NCBI GenBank assembly: GCA_014204635.1 | Contig: JACHLS010000013.1 | Location: forward strand, 1-64,000 | DNA from: Sporosarcina luteola | Lineage (GTDB): Bacteria > Bacillota > Bacilli > Bacillales_A > Planococcaceae | Length of the DNA: 64,000 bases | Direction: 5' to 3' | In this document: positions 43,873 to 52,935 of the stretch, one piece after another | How the letters are laid out: every line of letters begins with the position of its first letter | How positions within the stretch are numbered: position 1 is the first letter of the stretch | Translations under genes and position numbers: made by a program | Notes under the pieces: model-generated | Seen by the model: only the letters and a program-made list of their open reading frames with translations | What the model was told of the DNA's origin: nothing | Database searches by the model: none

Positions 43873-45075
43873 TTACTTTCCTTCAGCTTGCAACTTCTTC
43901 ACCAACTCATCTATTGGCAATTGTCCTACATCCCCTTCTTTGCGTTTTCGTACAGAAACCAAGTGTCCCTTCACTTCCTGATCTCCCACTATCAACATAT
44001 ACGGAACTTTCTGCTTTTCGGATTCACGGATTTTCAGTCCCATTTTTTCCGCTCGGTCATCCACTTTGGCTCGGACGCCTCTTTCTGCAAGCATCTGTCG
44101 TACTTCATTTGCATACGCCACATGTTGATCGGCAATCGGGACAATTCTCACTTGTTCAGGTGCCAGCCATAATGGGAAGTCCCCCGCATAATGTTCAACT
44201 AGAATAGCCAGGAAACGTTCCACAGAACCGAAAATAGCGCGATGAATAATAATCGGGTATTCTAGTTCATTCTGTTCATTCACATAGCGGCAATTGAACT
44301 TTTCGGGCATTTGGAAATCCAGCTGTACTGTCCCGCATTGCCAGCTTCGGCCAAGTGAATCGAGAATATGAAAATCGATTTTCGGCCCATAAAACGCCCC
44401 GTCTGCTTCATTGATCCGATAGTCCATTCCTCTTTGTTTGAGCACGGATTCCAACGACTGTTCAGCTTCGTTCCATAATTCAAGCTCTCCCATATAATTC
44501 TCCGGACGAGTTGACAGTTCGACTTCATATTGAAAACCGAATTCTGAATACATTTCGTGGACCATATCCAGTACACTGTCAATTTCCTTTTCAATTTGAT
44601 CTTTCCTGACGAAAAGATGGGCATCATCTTGCGTAAAGGCACGAACTCGCAACATGCCATTCAACGAGCCGGACAACTCGTGGCGATGGACTAGTCCTAG
44701 CTCCGCATAACGGATTGGCAATTCCCGATAGCTTCTCCGTTTATGGTTGAAAATGAGCATTGCTCCCGGGCAATTCATCGGCTTCAGCGCGTATTGCTGT
44801 CCATCAACGTTTGAGAAATACATGTTTTCATGGTAATGATCCCAGTGTCCTGATTGTTCCCACAGCTCCTGTTTCATCATAATCGGCGTTTTGATTTCCT
44901 CGTAGCCTGCCTCCTGATGTTTTTGCTTCCAATACCGCTCCAGCTCATTCCGGACAACCATTCCTTTCGGCAAATAAAACGGCATGCCCGGTGCTTCTTC
45001 TGATGACATGAATAGCTCTAACTCCTGACCCAATTTCCGGTGATTCCTTTTTTCAATATCTAGTTCGACTGACAT
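43873..45075 (-). CDS. thrS: threonyl-tRNA synthetase lacking TGS and editing domains
   Basis: 400 residues against about 640 for bacterial ThrRS. It begins exactly where the catalytic domain starts (EKRNHRKLGQELELF) and holds all of it: zinc ligands Cys102, His153 and His278, motif 2 (HRHELSGSLNGMLRVRAF) and motif 3 (IIIHRAIFGSVERFLAI). The anticodon-binding domain covers about 305-400. The N-terminal TGS domain and the N2 domain that deacylates Ser-tRNA(Thr) are absent. ATG 45075 has AGGAGG and lies only 26 nt past a T-box terminator, so no exon is missed. It is controlled by three tandem T-boxes, as thrZ of B. subtilis is, but ThrZ is full length. It could be an auxiliary or inhibitor-resistant isozyme. 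Confidence 0.93.
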   Translation of the reverse strand: MSVELDIEKRNHRKLGQELELFMSSEEAPGMPFYLPKGMVVRNELERYWKQKHQEAGYEEIKTPIMMKQELWEQSGHWDHYHENMYFSNVDGQQYALKPMNCPGAMLIFNHKRRSYRELPIRYAELGLVHRHELSGSLNGMLRVRAFTQDDAHLFVRKDQIEKEIDSVLDMVHEMYSEFGFQYEVELSTRPENYMGELELWNEAEQSLESVLKQRGMDYRINEADGAFYGPKIDFHILDSLGRSWQCGTVQLDFQMPEKFNCRYVNEQNELEYPIIIHRAIFGSVERFLAILVEHYAGDFPLWLAPEQVRIVPIADQHVAYANEVRQMLAERGVRAKVDDRAEKMGLKIRESEKQKVPYMLIVGDQEVKGHLVSVRKRKEGDVGQLPIDELVKKLQAEGK

Positions 45076-45100
45076 GTAAATTCCTCCTATTTATATATAA

Positions 45101-45345
45101 ATAAAAACCGCACTCCTCCCTCTATGTAGGGACGAATGCGGTCGTGGTACCACCCTGATTCCGCCTCAATTCAAGAGAATTGCGGCGCTCAATTTGATAA
45201 CGGTTTCCCGGTTGCAGTTTCACGCAAACCTATGCGATTTCCCTGCAACAGCTTAAAGGCGGTAAATCATTTCTTCCTCTACAGGACTTCCAGCCGACGA
45301 TCCTGTTCTCTGGCAAGATTCCAAAATGATTCATGTCCTTCTCAT
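45101..45345 (-). promoter_or_regulatory. T-box riboswitch 1 (Thr, ACC specifier)
   Basis: T-box sequence AGGGTGGTACCACG is the complement of 45143-45156. The terminator ACCGCATTCGTCCC with GGAGTGCGGT and a T-run follows at 45101-45142. Stem I base AAGG/CCTT and helix AATCATTT/AAATGATT enclose a specifier loop with ACC (complement of 45261-45263), a threonine codon. This unit is nearest to the synthetase gene. Confidence 0.93.
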
Positions 45346-45360
45346 TGCTTTCTTATTCAA

Positions 45361-45600
45361 TTAAAAAACCGCATTCCTCCCCGTATAAAGGGACGAATGC
45401 GGTCGTGGTGCCACCCAGTTTCCGCCATGCCAAAAAAGCATGACGCTCAAACGATAACGGTCTCCCGATCGCAGTTTCGCACAATTGCGGTTGCCTGCGA
45501 TAGCTCAAAGGCGGTAAATCATTTGTTCCACTTCAGGACTTTCAGCCATAGGTCCTGTTCTCTGTCAAGCTTTCCAAATGATTCGTATCCTTTTCAATGC
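45361..45600 (-). promoter_or_regulatory. T-box riboswitch 2 (Thr, ACC specifier)
   Basis: T-box sequence TGGGTGGCACCACG (complement of 45404-45417), terminator ending in TTTTTT (complement of 45363-45368), and specifier ACC (complement of 45513-45515) flanked by AATCATTT/AAATGATT. Middle of three units. Confidence 0.93.
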
Positions 45601-45611
45601 TTCCTGTTCAA

Positions 45612-45850
45612 TTAAAAAACCGCATTCCTCCCCGTGTAAAGGGACGAATGCGGTCGTGGTGCCACCCAGTTTCAGACATACTTAAAAAGCATGTCGCTCT
45701 AACGATAACGGTCTCCCGAACATAGTTTCCTGCCGAACGCAGTCCCCTATGATAGCTCCAAGGTGGTTAACCATTTCTTTCACTACAGAACTTTCAGCCA
45801 AGGTCCTGTTCTCTGGTGAAGCTTTTAAAATGGTTCATGTCCTTATCAAT
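45612..45850 (-). promoter_or_regulatory. T-box riboswitch 3 (Thr, ACC specifier)
   Basis: T-box sequence TGGGTGGCACCACG (complement of 45655-45668) and its own terminator. Specifier ACC is the complement of 45765-45767. The stem I helix has changed to AACCATTT/AAATGGTT, a compensatory change against units 1 and 2 that supports the structure. First unit after the promoter. Confidence 0.92.
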
Positions 45851-45874
45851 GCCTGTTTATGAATTGTTATGTGT

Positions 45875-45903
45875 ATTGTATGTTGTCCATTTCGATCTGT
45901 CAA
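45875..45903 (-). promoter_or_regulatory. Promoter of the T-box/thrS transcript
   Basis: On minus: -35 TTGACA (complement of 45898-45903), 17-nt spacer, -10 TACAAT (complement of 45875-45880). Near-consensus sigma-A promoter 25 nt upstream of T-box unit 3. It begins only 20 nt past the permease stop codon. Confidence 0.88.
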
Positions 45904-45922
45904 TCCTAAATCATTATTCTCC

Positions 45923-48448
45923 TTAATTAGGCCGTAAATTCACACGCTCCACTTTTAATACTTTCATAAGGAACAAAGACAATAAGAAAAGCATGACAAC
46001 AGGTGCCAGAAAAATGATGAACAGCAATAAGGTAGATATATTGATAGTTGAATAGGCTTTGATGAACGCATAGGCGAAGATCACGCCAATTGCTGAACCA
46101 AAAGTTGTCAAAAGCAATACTTCAATACTTGAATAAAATCGAAGTCGATTAACAGACCAACCAATAGCACGGAGAGTTGTGTATTCTCCCCGTCTTTCTG
46201 TAATGTTTAAATAAAGCAAAAACATCAAGAACAACAATGAAAGAAAGACGCCAATCCATAAAAAAATCATTTGTGATCCTGAAATGTTAAGGTTAATCGT
46301 CTCTCCTATAAAACTGAGAAACAAAAATTCAGATATGCTTGTTCTAGTAGCAATAAATAATATCACCATAAATGAAGTCAGCGCCAAAAGGATGAACATG
46401 AATCCAAAGCGCACTGGTCTTCTCACCATTTGACACAAACTATATCCAAACAACCCTCTAATCGGAATGATCCGTGTCAATTTCCATTCAGAGACTTCGC
46501 TATCCAATGCGTGACGAGGTATTTTTTGAAATGACTTTCGGGCACCAGCCCCATAGCCGATAGTGATCACCAGTGGGATTGTCACTACTAACGCAATCAT
46601 CTCGACTGCATTTAGAATGTGAAACGTACTGTTTATCATGAATAACGGGATGACAGAAAGTGTAGATAAGCCAAGAATCTCCATTAATAAAACTTTTGCC
46701 ACGTTGCGTCGTGGCCAACCCATGGTTCGAAGCATCGCAAAATCTCTTCTACGGTGAAGCAGACTATGAGTGATCATTGTAAAACAAAAAAATATGCAGG
46801 TGAAGAGTACATAGCAGTACACTATTTGATTTGATCTCTCAATCCGTTCTTGAATAGCCCAATTCATGCCTGCTTGTTGCCATGATTCTTCGACTATTCC
46901 AGGCAACTCTTTACCTCGATTGCCTAAATCAATATGAACTTTTGAAGCCGAAGAACCTAACATAACCTCGACCCGATGGCCAGTTAATGCCCTTATCTGA
47001 GCAGCTGTATCCTCTATCTTTCGTTGACTCTCTGCTGACCTTTCAGCAACCCCTTTGACAGCAATACGAACAGATGAAATGGGAGGGCGAGAACCATAAA
47101 AATAAGCCGCGGCTTCCATAGTTGTGATTAAATCAGGCGAACCTGTAAAATAAGTATTTTTAAGTGGGAGAGGCAACAGTGGAGTCGGGCTCAATGAATT
47201 CCCTTCCCCATCTTTTATGATTGAACTTTGATGAGGTGTATAAACATCAAGAGGTTCCCCAATCGACCAGCTTTTATTTAAAACAGGCTTCACCCTCTCA
47301 GGATGATAATAGTTAATGACATCAATACCAAACCCTTTCTTCATTGTATCTACTTTTTGTCTATAAATTGAAAGTTCAGTAACTCCATCCTGCTCGAAGG
47401 GTATGACCTGAACCACAGGTATGTCATCTTCGCCAGTTAACATATTGTCGTATTGTATTGGTTGATAATGATAAACATCAACAGAAGAAGACGCAAACAT
47501 CGTAATATTCGATTCTGTATAAGTGGAATCTCTCTTCAAATCTAGCGCTACATGCTTTCGATTCCATCTATTTTGAAAGGAATTAACGGTAATCCTCGCT
47601 TCTTCCATTCGCTCCAATCGGTTAATATGTTGCGATATAGCATCTGAAGAAATTATTTCTTGCGGAATTTCAATAGACTTAACGACAATTGTCTCTTTCA
47701 TTTCCGTCTTATTCGTTGCTAATTTTACAGCAGGAATCATTCGTACGCCCGATTGGCCAGTATCTTCTTCCATTTCTGCTTCCTCTAAGTGAAAACTTCC
47801 TTCTAGGCTTTCCGAAAATGTAAACAATTCATTTTCAGCTACTGGATCTATCGCCACGATTAGTAATTCATTAGGTTTTTTTAATTCCACTCCGATAACT
47901 TGCGTATCTATATTTCTGCCAAGGTCCATTGCAATCTGGTAAGCAACTGCATCATTTGCTGTTCCAAATGGTACATATCTTTTTAGATCTGTTTGATCCG
48001 AAAGAATATACGTCTTCAATCCGTCAAACACTTCTTGAATATGCCGTATTTCGTAAAAGGAACCGGGAACTACATCTGTATATTCCATATCAATACCATT
48101 CACAGTAGAATAACCGATTATTGATAGGGGGGCTGCCGTTTCCACTCCTGGAATACCGCGAATCAGCTCTAATTCCTCTATTGAAATACCCCCATAGCTT
48201 GCGATAGTTGTATGGGGTGGCACCCAGCCATCAGGAAGCCCTCTAACTTCTTCCGCAACAGCCGGCACGACAAGCAAATCATAATGATATCTCCAATTGG
48301 ACGATAAATCATCTCTTGCTTGCATAATCATCCGTTCGGTGACCGATTTGGAACCAATATAACCAAGGCTAGCTGTATTAATGACCAGAATGAGAATTAA
48401 AAATAGCGGCCATCTCTCTCGTAAACTACTTTTCAGATATAGGAACAA
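45923..48448 (-). CDS. FtsX/MacB-type ABC permease, second copy
   Basis: 841 residues from TTG 48448, chosen because it gives MFLYLKSSLRERW, matching MFQYIKSSIRERW of the paralogue at 50332-52893, and has GGGGA upstream. One N-terminal transmembrane helix, a large extracytoplasmic domain (about 45-540), then three helices, a linker and three more with the FtsX motif TLRAIGWSVNRLRF. A first FtsX-type motif is RDFAMLRTMGWPRRNV. The outer domain shares GGISIEELELIRGIPGVETA and GNRGKELPGIVEESWQQAG with its paralogue. It presumably pairs with the ATPase at 49580 to move or sense a substrate at the cell surface. Confidence 0.88.
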   Translation of the reverse strand: MFLYLKSSLRERWPLFLILILVINTASLGYIGSKSVTERMIMQARDDLSSNWRYHYDLLVVPAVAEEVRGLPDGWVPPHTTIASYGGISIEELELIRGIPGVETAAPLSIIGYSTVNGIDMEYTDVVPGSFYEIRHIQEVFDGLKTYILSDQTDLKRYVPFGTANDAVAYQIAMDLGRNIDTQVIGVELKKPNELLIVAIDPVAENELFTFSESLEGSFHLEEAEMEEDTGQSGVRMIPAVKLATNKTEMKETIVVKSIEIPQEIISSDAISQHINRLERMEEARITVNSFQNRWNRKHVALDLKRDSTYTESNITMFASSSVDVYHYQPIQYDNMLTGEDDIPVVQVIPFEQDGVTELSIYRQKVDTMKKGFGIDVINYYHPERVKPVLNKSWSIGEPLDVYTPHQSSIIKDGEGNSLSPTPLLPLPLKNTYFTGSPDLITTMEAAAYFYGSRPPISSVRIAVKGVAERSAESQRKIEDTAAQIRALTGHRVEVMLGSSASKVHIDLGNRGKELPGIVEESWQQAGMNWAIQERIERSNQIVYCYVLFTCIFFCFTMITHSLLHRRRDFAMLRTMGWPRRNVAKVLLMEILGLSTLSVIPLFMINSTFHILNAVEMIALVVTIPLVITIGYGAGARKSFQKIPRHALDSEVSEWKLTRIIPIRGLFGYSLCQMVRRPVRFGFMFILLALTSFMVILFIATRTSISEFLFLSFIGETINLNISGSQMIFLWIGVFLSLLFLMFLLYLNITERRGEYTTLRAIGWSVNRLRFYSSIEVLLLTTFGSAIGVIFAYAFIKAYSTINISTLLLFIIFLAPVVMLFLLSLFLMKVLKVERVNLRPN

Positions 48449-48590
48449 ATCACTCACATCCCCATGTACTTTTACATCAATTTGACTGTTTATAAGCTTA
48501 CTAAACACGAAAGGCTAAGCCAATTTGAGTTGCAATACGCTTATTTGGGTTTCCTATTGACCACACCATCAATATAGCTATCTTGGCTTG

Positions 48591-49583
48591 TCAACGCCTA
48601 TCTTTTCGTTGCCGCAGAAAGTCTTCTGCCTGCTCTACTTTTTCAGGGAAACCATATTGATCGCCTTTCTCCTCAATCAATTGTAATGTTTCATCTTGAT
48701 AAAATGACAGGATTTGCAGTTGGGATAGGATGGATTTTATCTTATTATCATCTTGTGTTTCATTCGCAAGAATAAGTGCGATTTCAAAATAGGGTGGTGT
48801 AACTGTCGTTTTCATTTCCTCTTGAAGAAGCGGCTCAACGATTTCAAGCTTACGATCAAAAAATGTGTAATAATAACACTTAATATAATTGAACGCATTC
48901 ACGTCATTTTCCAATGATTTTTCTTCAATTAATTTCATGAAATGATGTAAAAGGTCCCCGTTATTCCCGTAATAAGCATCGCTAATTGCCAAGTCTAAAT
49001 AGCGCACCGAATCATTCAAAACTTCCTGCTTCATATTGTTATCCAGATAAGGGATAAATGCGTCGTATGTTTTCACAGCAGCGAGGTGTTTTTTACTTAA
49101 TGTTCTTTCATTTCCAGTTAAGAGGTCTATCATTACCAGTTCATCGTCAGAATAACCGGAAAATAGAACCGAAAATGAATTGCTTCCCATAAGGGTAAAT
49201 GTCGCATAAACAGGCTTGCCTCCCATAACCGCTTGCTCTATTTCGTCAAATGTCGTGAAAGCAGGATAAAGTGTAAGCCCTTTTTTCTTAAAGATTTCTA
49301 AAGCATCCAGAACAGAATATTCTCCATCCAAGTATCGGATGCCAACTTCCGACAGCTCTTGGGATGTTACTTCAGAATTATAATAATGTGCTAATTGGTT
49401 CAGGGGGCCGAGCAATGAATCCTCTTCCAACACATTCGAGAAGTCAGTCAGCTTATCTACGTGCTCAATCATTTTGTATGATTTAACTTCTTCTGGTTTC
49501 GATTCGGTCACTTCTGGTTTGGGATTGCAGGCAACAAGCAACCCCAAACCTAAAATAACGAGGAGGCGGCTCCAACGGATCAC
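48591..49583 (-). CDS. lipoprotein with degenerate C39-peptidase-like domain
   Basis: 330 residues from GTG 49583 (GAGGTG upstream), overlapping the ATPase stop by 4 nt. The lipobox LVAC places the lipid on Cys19. Residues about 53-180 follow the C39-type papain-like pattern: LLGPLNQLAHYYN where active enzymes have CGPA-L-YYG, a GKPVYATF strand, then VLFSGYSDDELVMIDLLTG where active enzymes have H-VVVVGYDDD. The catalytic Cys is Leu58 and no His is present before the GY. The C-terminal part (about 185-330) is helical and TPR-like. I infer a non-catalytic binding protein of the exporter. Confidence 0.72.
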   Translation of the reverse strand: MIRWSRLLVILGLGLLVACNPKPEVTESKPEEVKSYKMIEHVDKLTDFSNVLEEDSLLGPLNQLAHYYNSEVTSQELSEVGIRYLDGEYSVLDALEIFKKKGLTLYPAFTTFDEIEQAVMGGKPVYATFTLMGSNSFSVLFSGYSDDELVMIDLLTGNERTLSKKHLAAVKTYDAFIPYLDNNMKQEVLNDSVRYLDLAISDAYYGNNGDLLHHFMKLIEEKSLENDVNAFNYIKCYYYTFFDRKLEIVEPLLQEEMKTTVTPPYFEIALILANETQDDNKIKSILSQLQILSFYQDETLQLIEEKGDQYGFPEKVEQAEDFLRQRKDRR

Positions 49584-50266
49584 AATGCTTTCACCTCTTG
49601 GGATATTTGCTCCAACCGGCCATCCAGTACACGTATCGTTTGGTCTGCCCTACGTGCTAAATGGGGGTCATGTGTGATAAGCACGATCGTAACTCCGTCC
49701 TCTTTATGAATTGTTTCCAAAGTGGAAATGATCGATTGCCCGGTTTCCGAATCTAAATTCCCTGTTGGTTCATCCGCCAAGATAATGTCCGGTTTGGTGA
49801 CAAGCGCCCTCGCTATTGCTACCCGTTGCTGCTCACCACCTGATAATTTCGAAGGCAAATGATGCAGCCGGTGTCCTAGACCTACGCGGATCAATGCTTC
49901 TTCGGCTTCTCTCTTTATTTGTGGAGAGGAAAATAGTGATAACTGAGGCATCATAACATTTTCCAAAGCAGTTGCAGTAGATAACAATAAAAATTGCTGG
50001 AATACATACCCTATTTTTTTAAGCCTTAATTTGGATAATGCATTATCTTTCATTTCATGAACCGCTTGACCATCAACCCACACTTCGCCAGAATTAATTG
50101 GTTCCAATCCCCCGATAATGTGCAGGAGTGTCGATTTTCCAGAACCCGAGGGACCTGTTATCGATACGTATTTTCCTTTGTCAATTTCAAGTGAGACATT
50201 TGATAAAATTTCCGTCTCAGCACCGCCTGTTTTATAGCTTTTACATACTGATTTAAGCTTGATCAA
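49580..50266 (-). CDS. ABC transporter ATPase (MacB/LolD type)
   Basis: 228 residues from TTG 50266 with GGAGG 8 nt upstream; a frame running on to 50302 lacks a site. Walker [10 protein letters not shown], signature LSGGEQQRV, Walker [13 protein letters not shown] and the switch His in LITHD are intact. It belongs to the MacB/LolD/FtsE class that powers FtsX-fold permeases by mechanotransmission or export. It is encoded between two large permeases and is probably shared by both. Confidence 0.95.
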   Translation of the reverse strand: MIKLKSVCKSYKTGGAETEILSNVSLEIDKGKYVSITGPSGSGKSTLLHIIGGLEPINSGEVWVDGQAVHEMKDNALSKLRLKKIGYVFQQFLLLSTATALENVMMPQLSLFSSPQIKREAEEALIRVGLGHRLHHLPSKLSGGEQQRVAIARALVTKPDIILADEPTGNLDSETGQSIISTLETIHKEDGVTIVLITHDPHLARRADQTIRVLDGRLEQISQEVKAL

Positions 50267-50331
50267 ATGATGGACCTCCGTTTCAACAGTATTTATTTGC
50301 ACTTAGAGTAGCAAACCGGCTTGACGATTCG

Positions 50332-52893
50332 TTATATTGCTACTTGCCCTGCATGAAGTCGTTTAGAATTGACAACGCCGACAAACAGCAAAGAAAAGAG
50401 AATCATTAAAAGAGGAGGGGAAAGGATAATAAGTCCCATCAGCCAAAATGGAAGCCATATCGTTGAATAAAAAGTAAGCAGCAAATAGGCACCACTCCCT
50501 CCAATCGCTGATCCAGCTGCAGCAACCAGGAGCACCTCACAACCAATAAAAAACCGGATGCGGCCAAGCGACCAACCGATAGAACGCAATACGAAAAACT
50601 CTCTTTTTCTTTCCGAGATATTTAAATACAGCAGCAATAAAACAATGGATGTAGTCAAAAGGATGCCAGCTATTAAAAACAAAGTTTGAATGCCTTGAAG
50701 ATGTAAATCAATTGTTTCTCCTAAAAAGCTGAGAATCAGGAAATCAGATAAACTTTGCTGGGTGGCTAAGAATAGAACGACCATAAAAGAGGTCATGGAA
50801 AGGACGATCGCTAATAGCCCAAATCGCAGCGGCCTGCGGATCAATTGATGTATCATATAACTCCATAAACCTTTGATTGCATACAAGCGTGTGAATTTCC
50901 ATTCCCTCCCCTCCCCTTGCAGTCCAGCACGCGGCGAGAGTTGCAATGCTTTTCTGCTTCCGGTCGCATACCCGATGGCAATAATAAAAAGAATGACACA
51001 CATGATAAACAGGATGTTATGCCATTTAAGAATAGGAAAAAATTGATTCAGAATGATAACTGGTAGAGTGGAAAGTACACTAAGACCAAATACTTCCACA
51101 GCCAAACATCCAAAAATTTTCCTCCTTGACCAGCCAATTGCCCGCAGCATGGCAAAGTCGATGGATCTGGATAGCAAACTATGTGTGATAACGGTATAAC
51201 AAAAGATGAAACCGACAAGCGATAAGTAGATGAATAGAACAACGTTTGATTGTTCTATTTGTTCTTGGATCGACCAGCTTACTCCCGATTGTTGCCAACC
51301 TTCTTCTACGGTACCAGCAGATACGGGATTCTCGTTACCTAGGTCGATATGAACTTTGGAAGCAGATGAACCAAGCAGGATGTGTACCTGGTGTCCAGTC
51401 CGATCCATAATTTCCCTGGCCACCTTTTCAACTTTCAGTTGACTTTCATCCGTTCTTTCTTCTACCCCATCTACTACCACACGAATGGAGGATATATAAT
51501 CCTGATCATTATAAAAGATTTCTGCCGCTTTCAATGTAGTAATCGCATCTGGAGAACCTGTGTAATACGTATCGTTAAATGGCAAAGGAAACAAGGGGGT
51601 CGGCTCAATTTCATCTCCTGCCCCATTTTTGATAATCATGCTGTGATGCGGTGTATAGACATCAGTTGGATCCCCGGGTTTCCATGAGCCTTTGAACAGC
51701 GGAGTAATTTTTTCGGGATCATAATAATCAATAATGGTATAATTAAAAGGTAAAGAGCCATCATTCTCAGAAGGCGTTTTGTAAATTGGTATTTGCCTTT
51801 CATCCCATTCACTTTTTTCAACAGTCTTTGCTTTCATATTCGGTATGCCTGATTGATCACCAAGAAAAGTAAATGATATGGGGGTCAAACGAGATACCCA
51901 TGTTTCACTACTTAATCCTAACTTGTCTCTAAACTCATACGTGTTTCCGCCTGTTAAAATAAGTTCACCGGTAGCGTATCGCCATTCTTCTGAATACATA
52001 TTCTCAGAAATGTCAACAAGAAGCGTTCGGGGCTGATTCAGCAAATACTCTGTAGCATTCCCTTCGAATTCTTGCTGCGAAACATGTTCGGGAACATGAA
52101 TTCGTTCAATTGTAACCTGTTCCTGCAATGTGGATTGGCTATTTCCAAGAACAATAAAAGGCAATGTCGGAACTCCGTTGTCTTTCATAATTTCCGCATG
52201 CGCAAGCGTATTTCCAATAGTCAGACTATCATCCAAAGTATACAATTGATTTTCACTGACCGGATCGACGGCAATCACCATCAGACTGTTAGGTTGCCTA
52301 AGCGGGAACCCTGCCGGCATGTAAGTCCGCCACCCGTCATTCTCTTCTGCAAGCTGATTGGATAAATCAGTGTAATTCGATGGGTCCCATTCATACGGAT
52401 TGGAACCAAAAATTTCACTGTACTCTCTAACATCTACAAAATCATAAATCGTTATGTCCGAAAGTCCATCAAACGTTGTCGTCAATAGTCTGGAGCGAGA
52501 ATAAGCTCCTTTCTCATCGGCCGTATAATAAGCTCCAAGACCCTGCACTTCTACATAGCCCAATAGAGAAAGAGGTGCAGCAACTTTTATACCCGGTATG
52601 TCTCGGATTTCCTGCAAATCAGCAAACGAAATGCCACCGTAACTTGCAATACTTGATTGAGGCGCAAGCCAACCCTCCTCAAGCCCTTCGGAAATATCCA
52701 CAGAAGCCGGAGTAACTAGCAAGTCATATTGATACCGCCAATTCTTATCCAAGTCTTCCTTTGCTTGAATTACAATTTGATTCGAGAATGACAATGCTCC
52801 CATATAGCCGAAGCAAATTGTGCAGAGGATGACAATAAGAATTAAAAATAGTATCCATCGTTCTCGAATGGATGATTTAATGTATTGAAACAT
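50332..52893 (-). CDS. FtsX/MacB-type ABC permease, first copy
   Basis: 853 residues, ATG 52893 with AAAGGGG upstream. Topology as for 45923-48448: N-terminal helix (about 13-33), outer domain (about 35-545), three helices, linker, three helices. FtsX motifs are RSIDFAMLRAIGWSRRKI and REFFVLRSIGWSLGRIRF. It is a clear paralogue of the second permease, and the two differ most in the outer domain, so they may form a heterodimer. It lies 43 nt downstream of the signal-peptidase-like gene in the same operon. Confidence 0.9.
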   Translation of the reverse strand: MFQYIKSSIRERWILFLILIVILCTICFGYMGALSFSNQIVIQAKEDLDKNWRYQYDLLVTPASVDISEGLEEGWLAPQSSIASYGGISFADLQEIRDIPGIKVAAPLSLLGYVEVQGLGAYYTADEKGAYSRSRLLTTTFDGLSDITIYDFVDVREYSEIFGSNPYEWDPSNYTDLSNQLAEENDGWRTYMPAGFPLRQPNSLMVIAVDPVSENQLYTLDDSLTIGNTLAHAEIMKDNGVPTLPFIVLGNSQSTLQEQVTIERIHVPEHVSQQEFEGNATEYLLNQPRTLLVDISENMYSEEWRYATGELILTGGNTYEFRDKLGLSSETWVSRLTPISFTFLGDQSGIPNMKAKTVEKSEWDERQIPIYKTPSENDGSLPFNYTIIDYYDPEKITPLFKGSWKPGDPTDVYTPHHSMIIKNGAGDEIEPTPLFPLPFNDTYYTGSPDAITTLKAAEIFYNDQDYISSIRVVVDGVEERTDESQLKVEKVAREIMDRTGHQVHILLGSSASKVHIDLGNENPVSAGTVEEGWQQSGVSWSIQEQIEQSNVVLFIYLSLVGFIFCYTVITHSLLSRSIDFAMLRAIGWSRRKIFGCLAVEVFGLSVLSTLPVIILNQFFPILKWHNILFIMCVILFIIAIGYATGSRKALQLSPRAGLQGEGREWKFTRLYAIKGLWSYMIHQLIRRPLRFGLLAIVLSMTSFMVVLFLATQQSLSDFLILSFLGETIDLHLQGIQTLFLIAGILLTTSIVLLLLYLNISERKREFFVLRSIGWSLGRIRFFIGCEVLLVAAAGSAIGGSGAYLLLTFYSTIWLPFWLMGLIILSPPLLMILFSLLFVGVVNSKRLHAGQVAI

Positions 52894-52935
52894 TCACATA
52901 CCCCTTTATGCAGTTTTCATTTTCTACATCTAGAG

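Noticed and set aside
45136..45615. 159-codon plus-strand ORF through the T-box region
   Set aside because: It is the antisense of two T-box leaders and contains their repeated structure, not a protein.
45101..45850. The three 240-nt repeats as a CRISPR array or mobile repeat
   Set aside because: Each repeat has full T-box anatomy with terminator, specifier loop and conserved T-box sequence; they are riboswitches.
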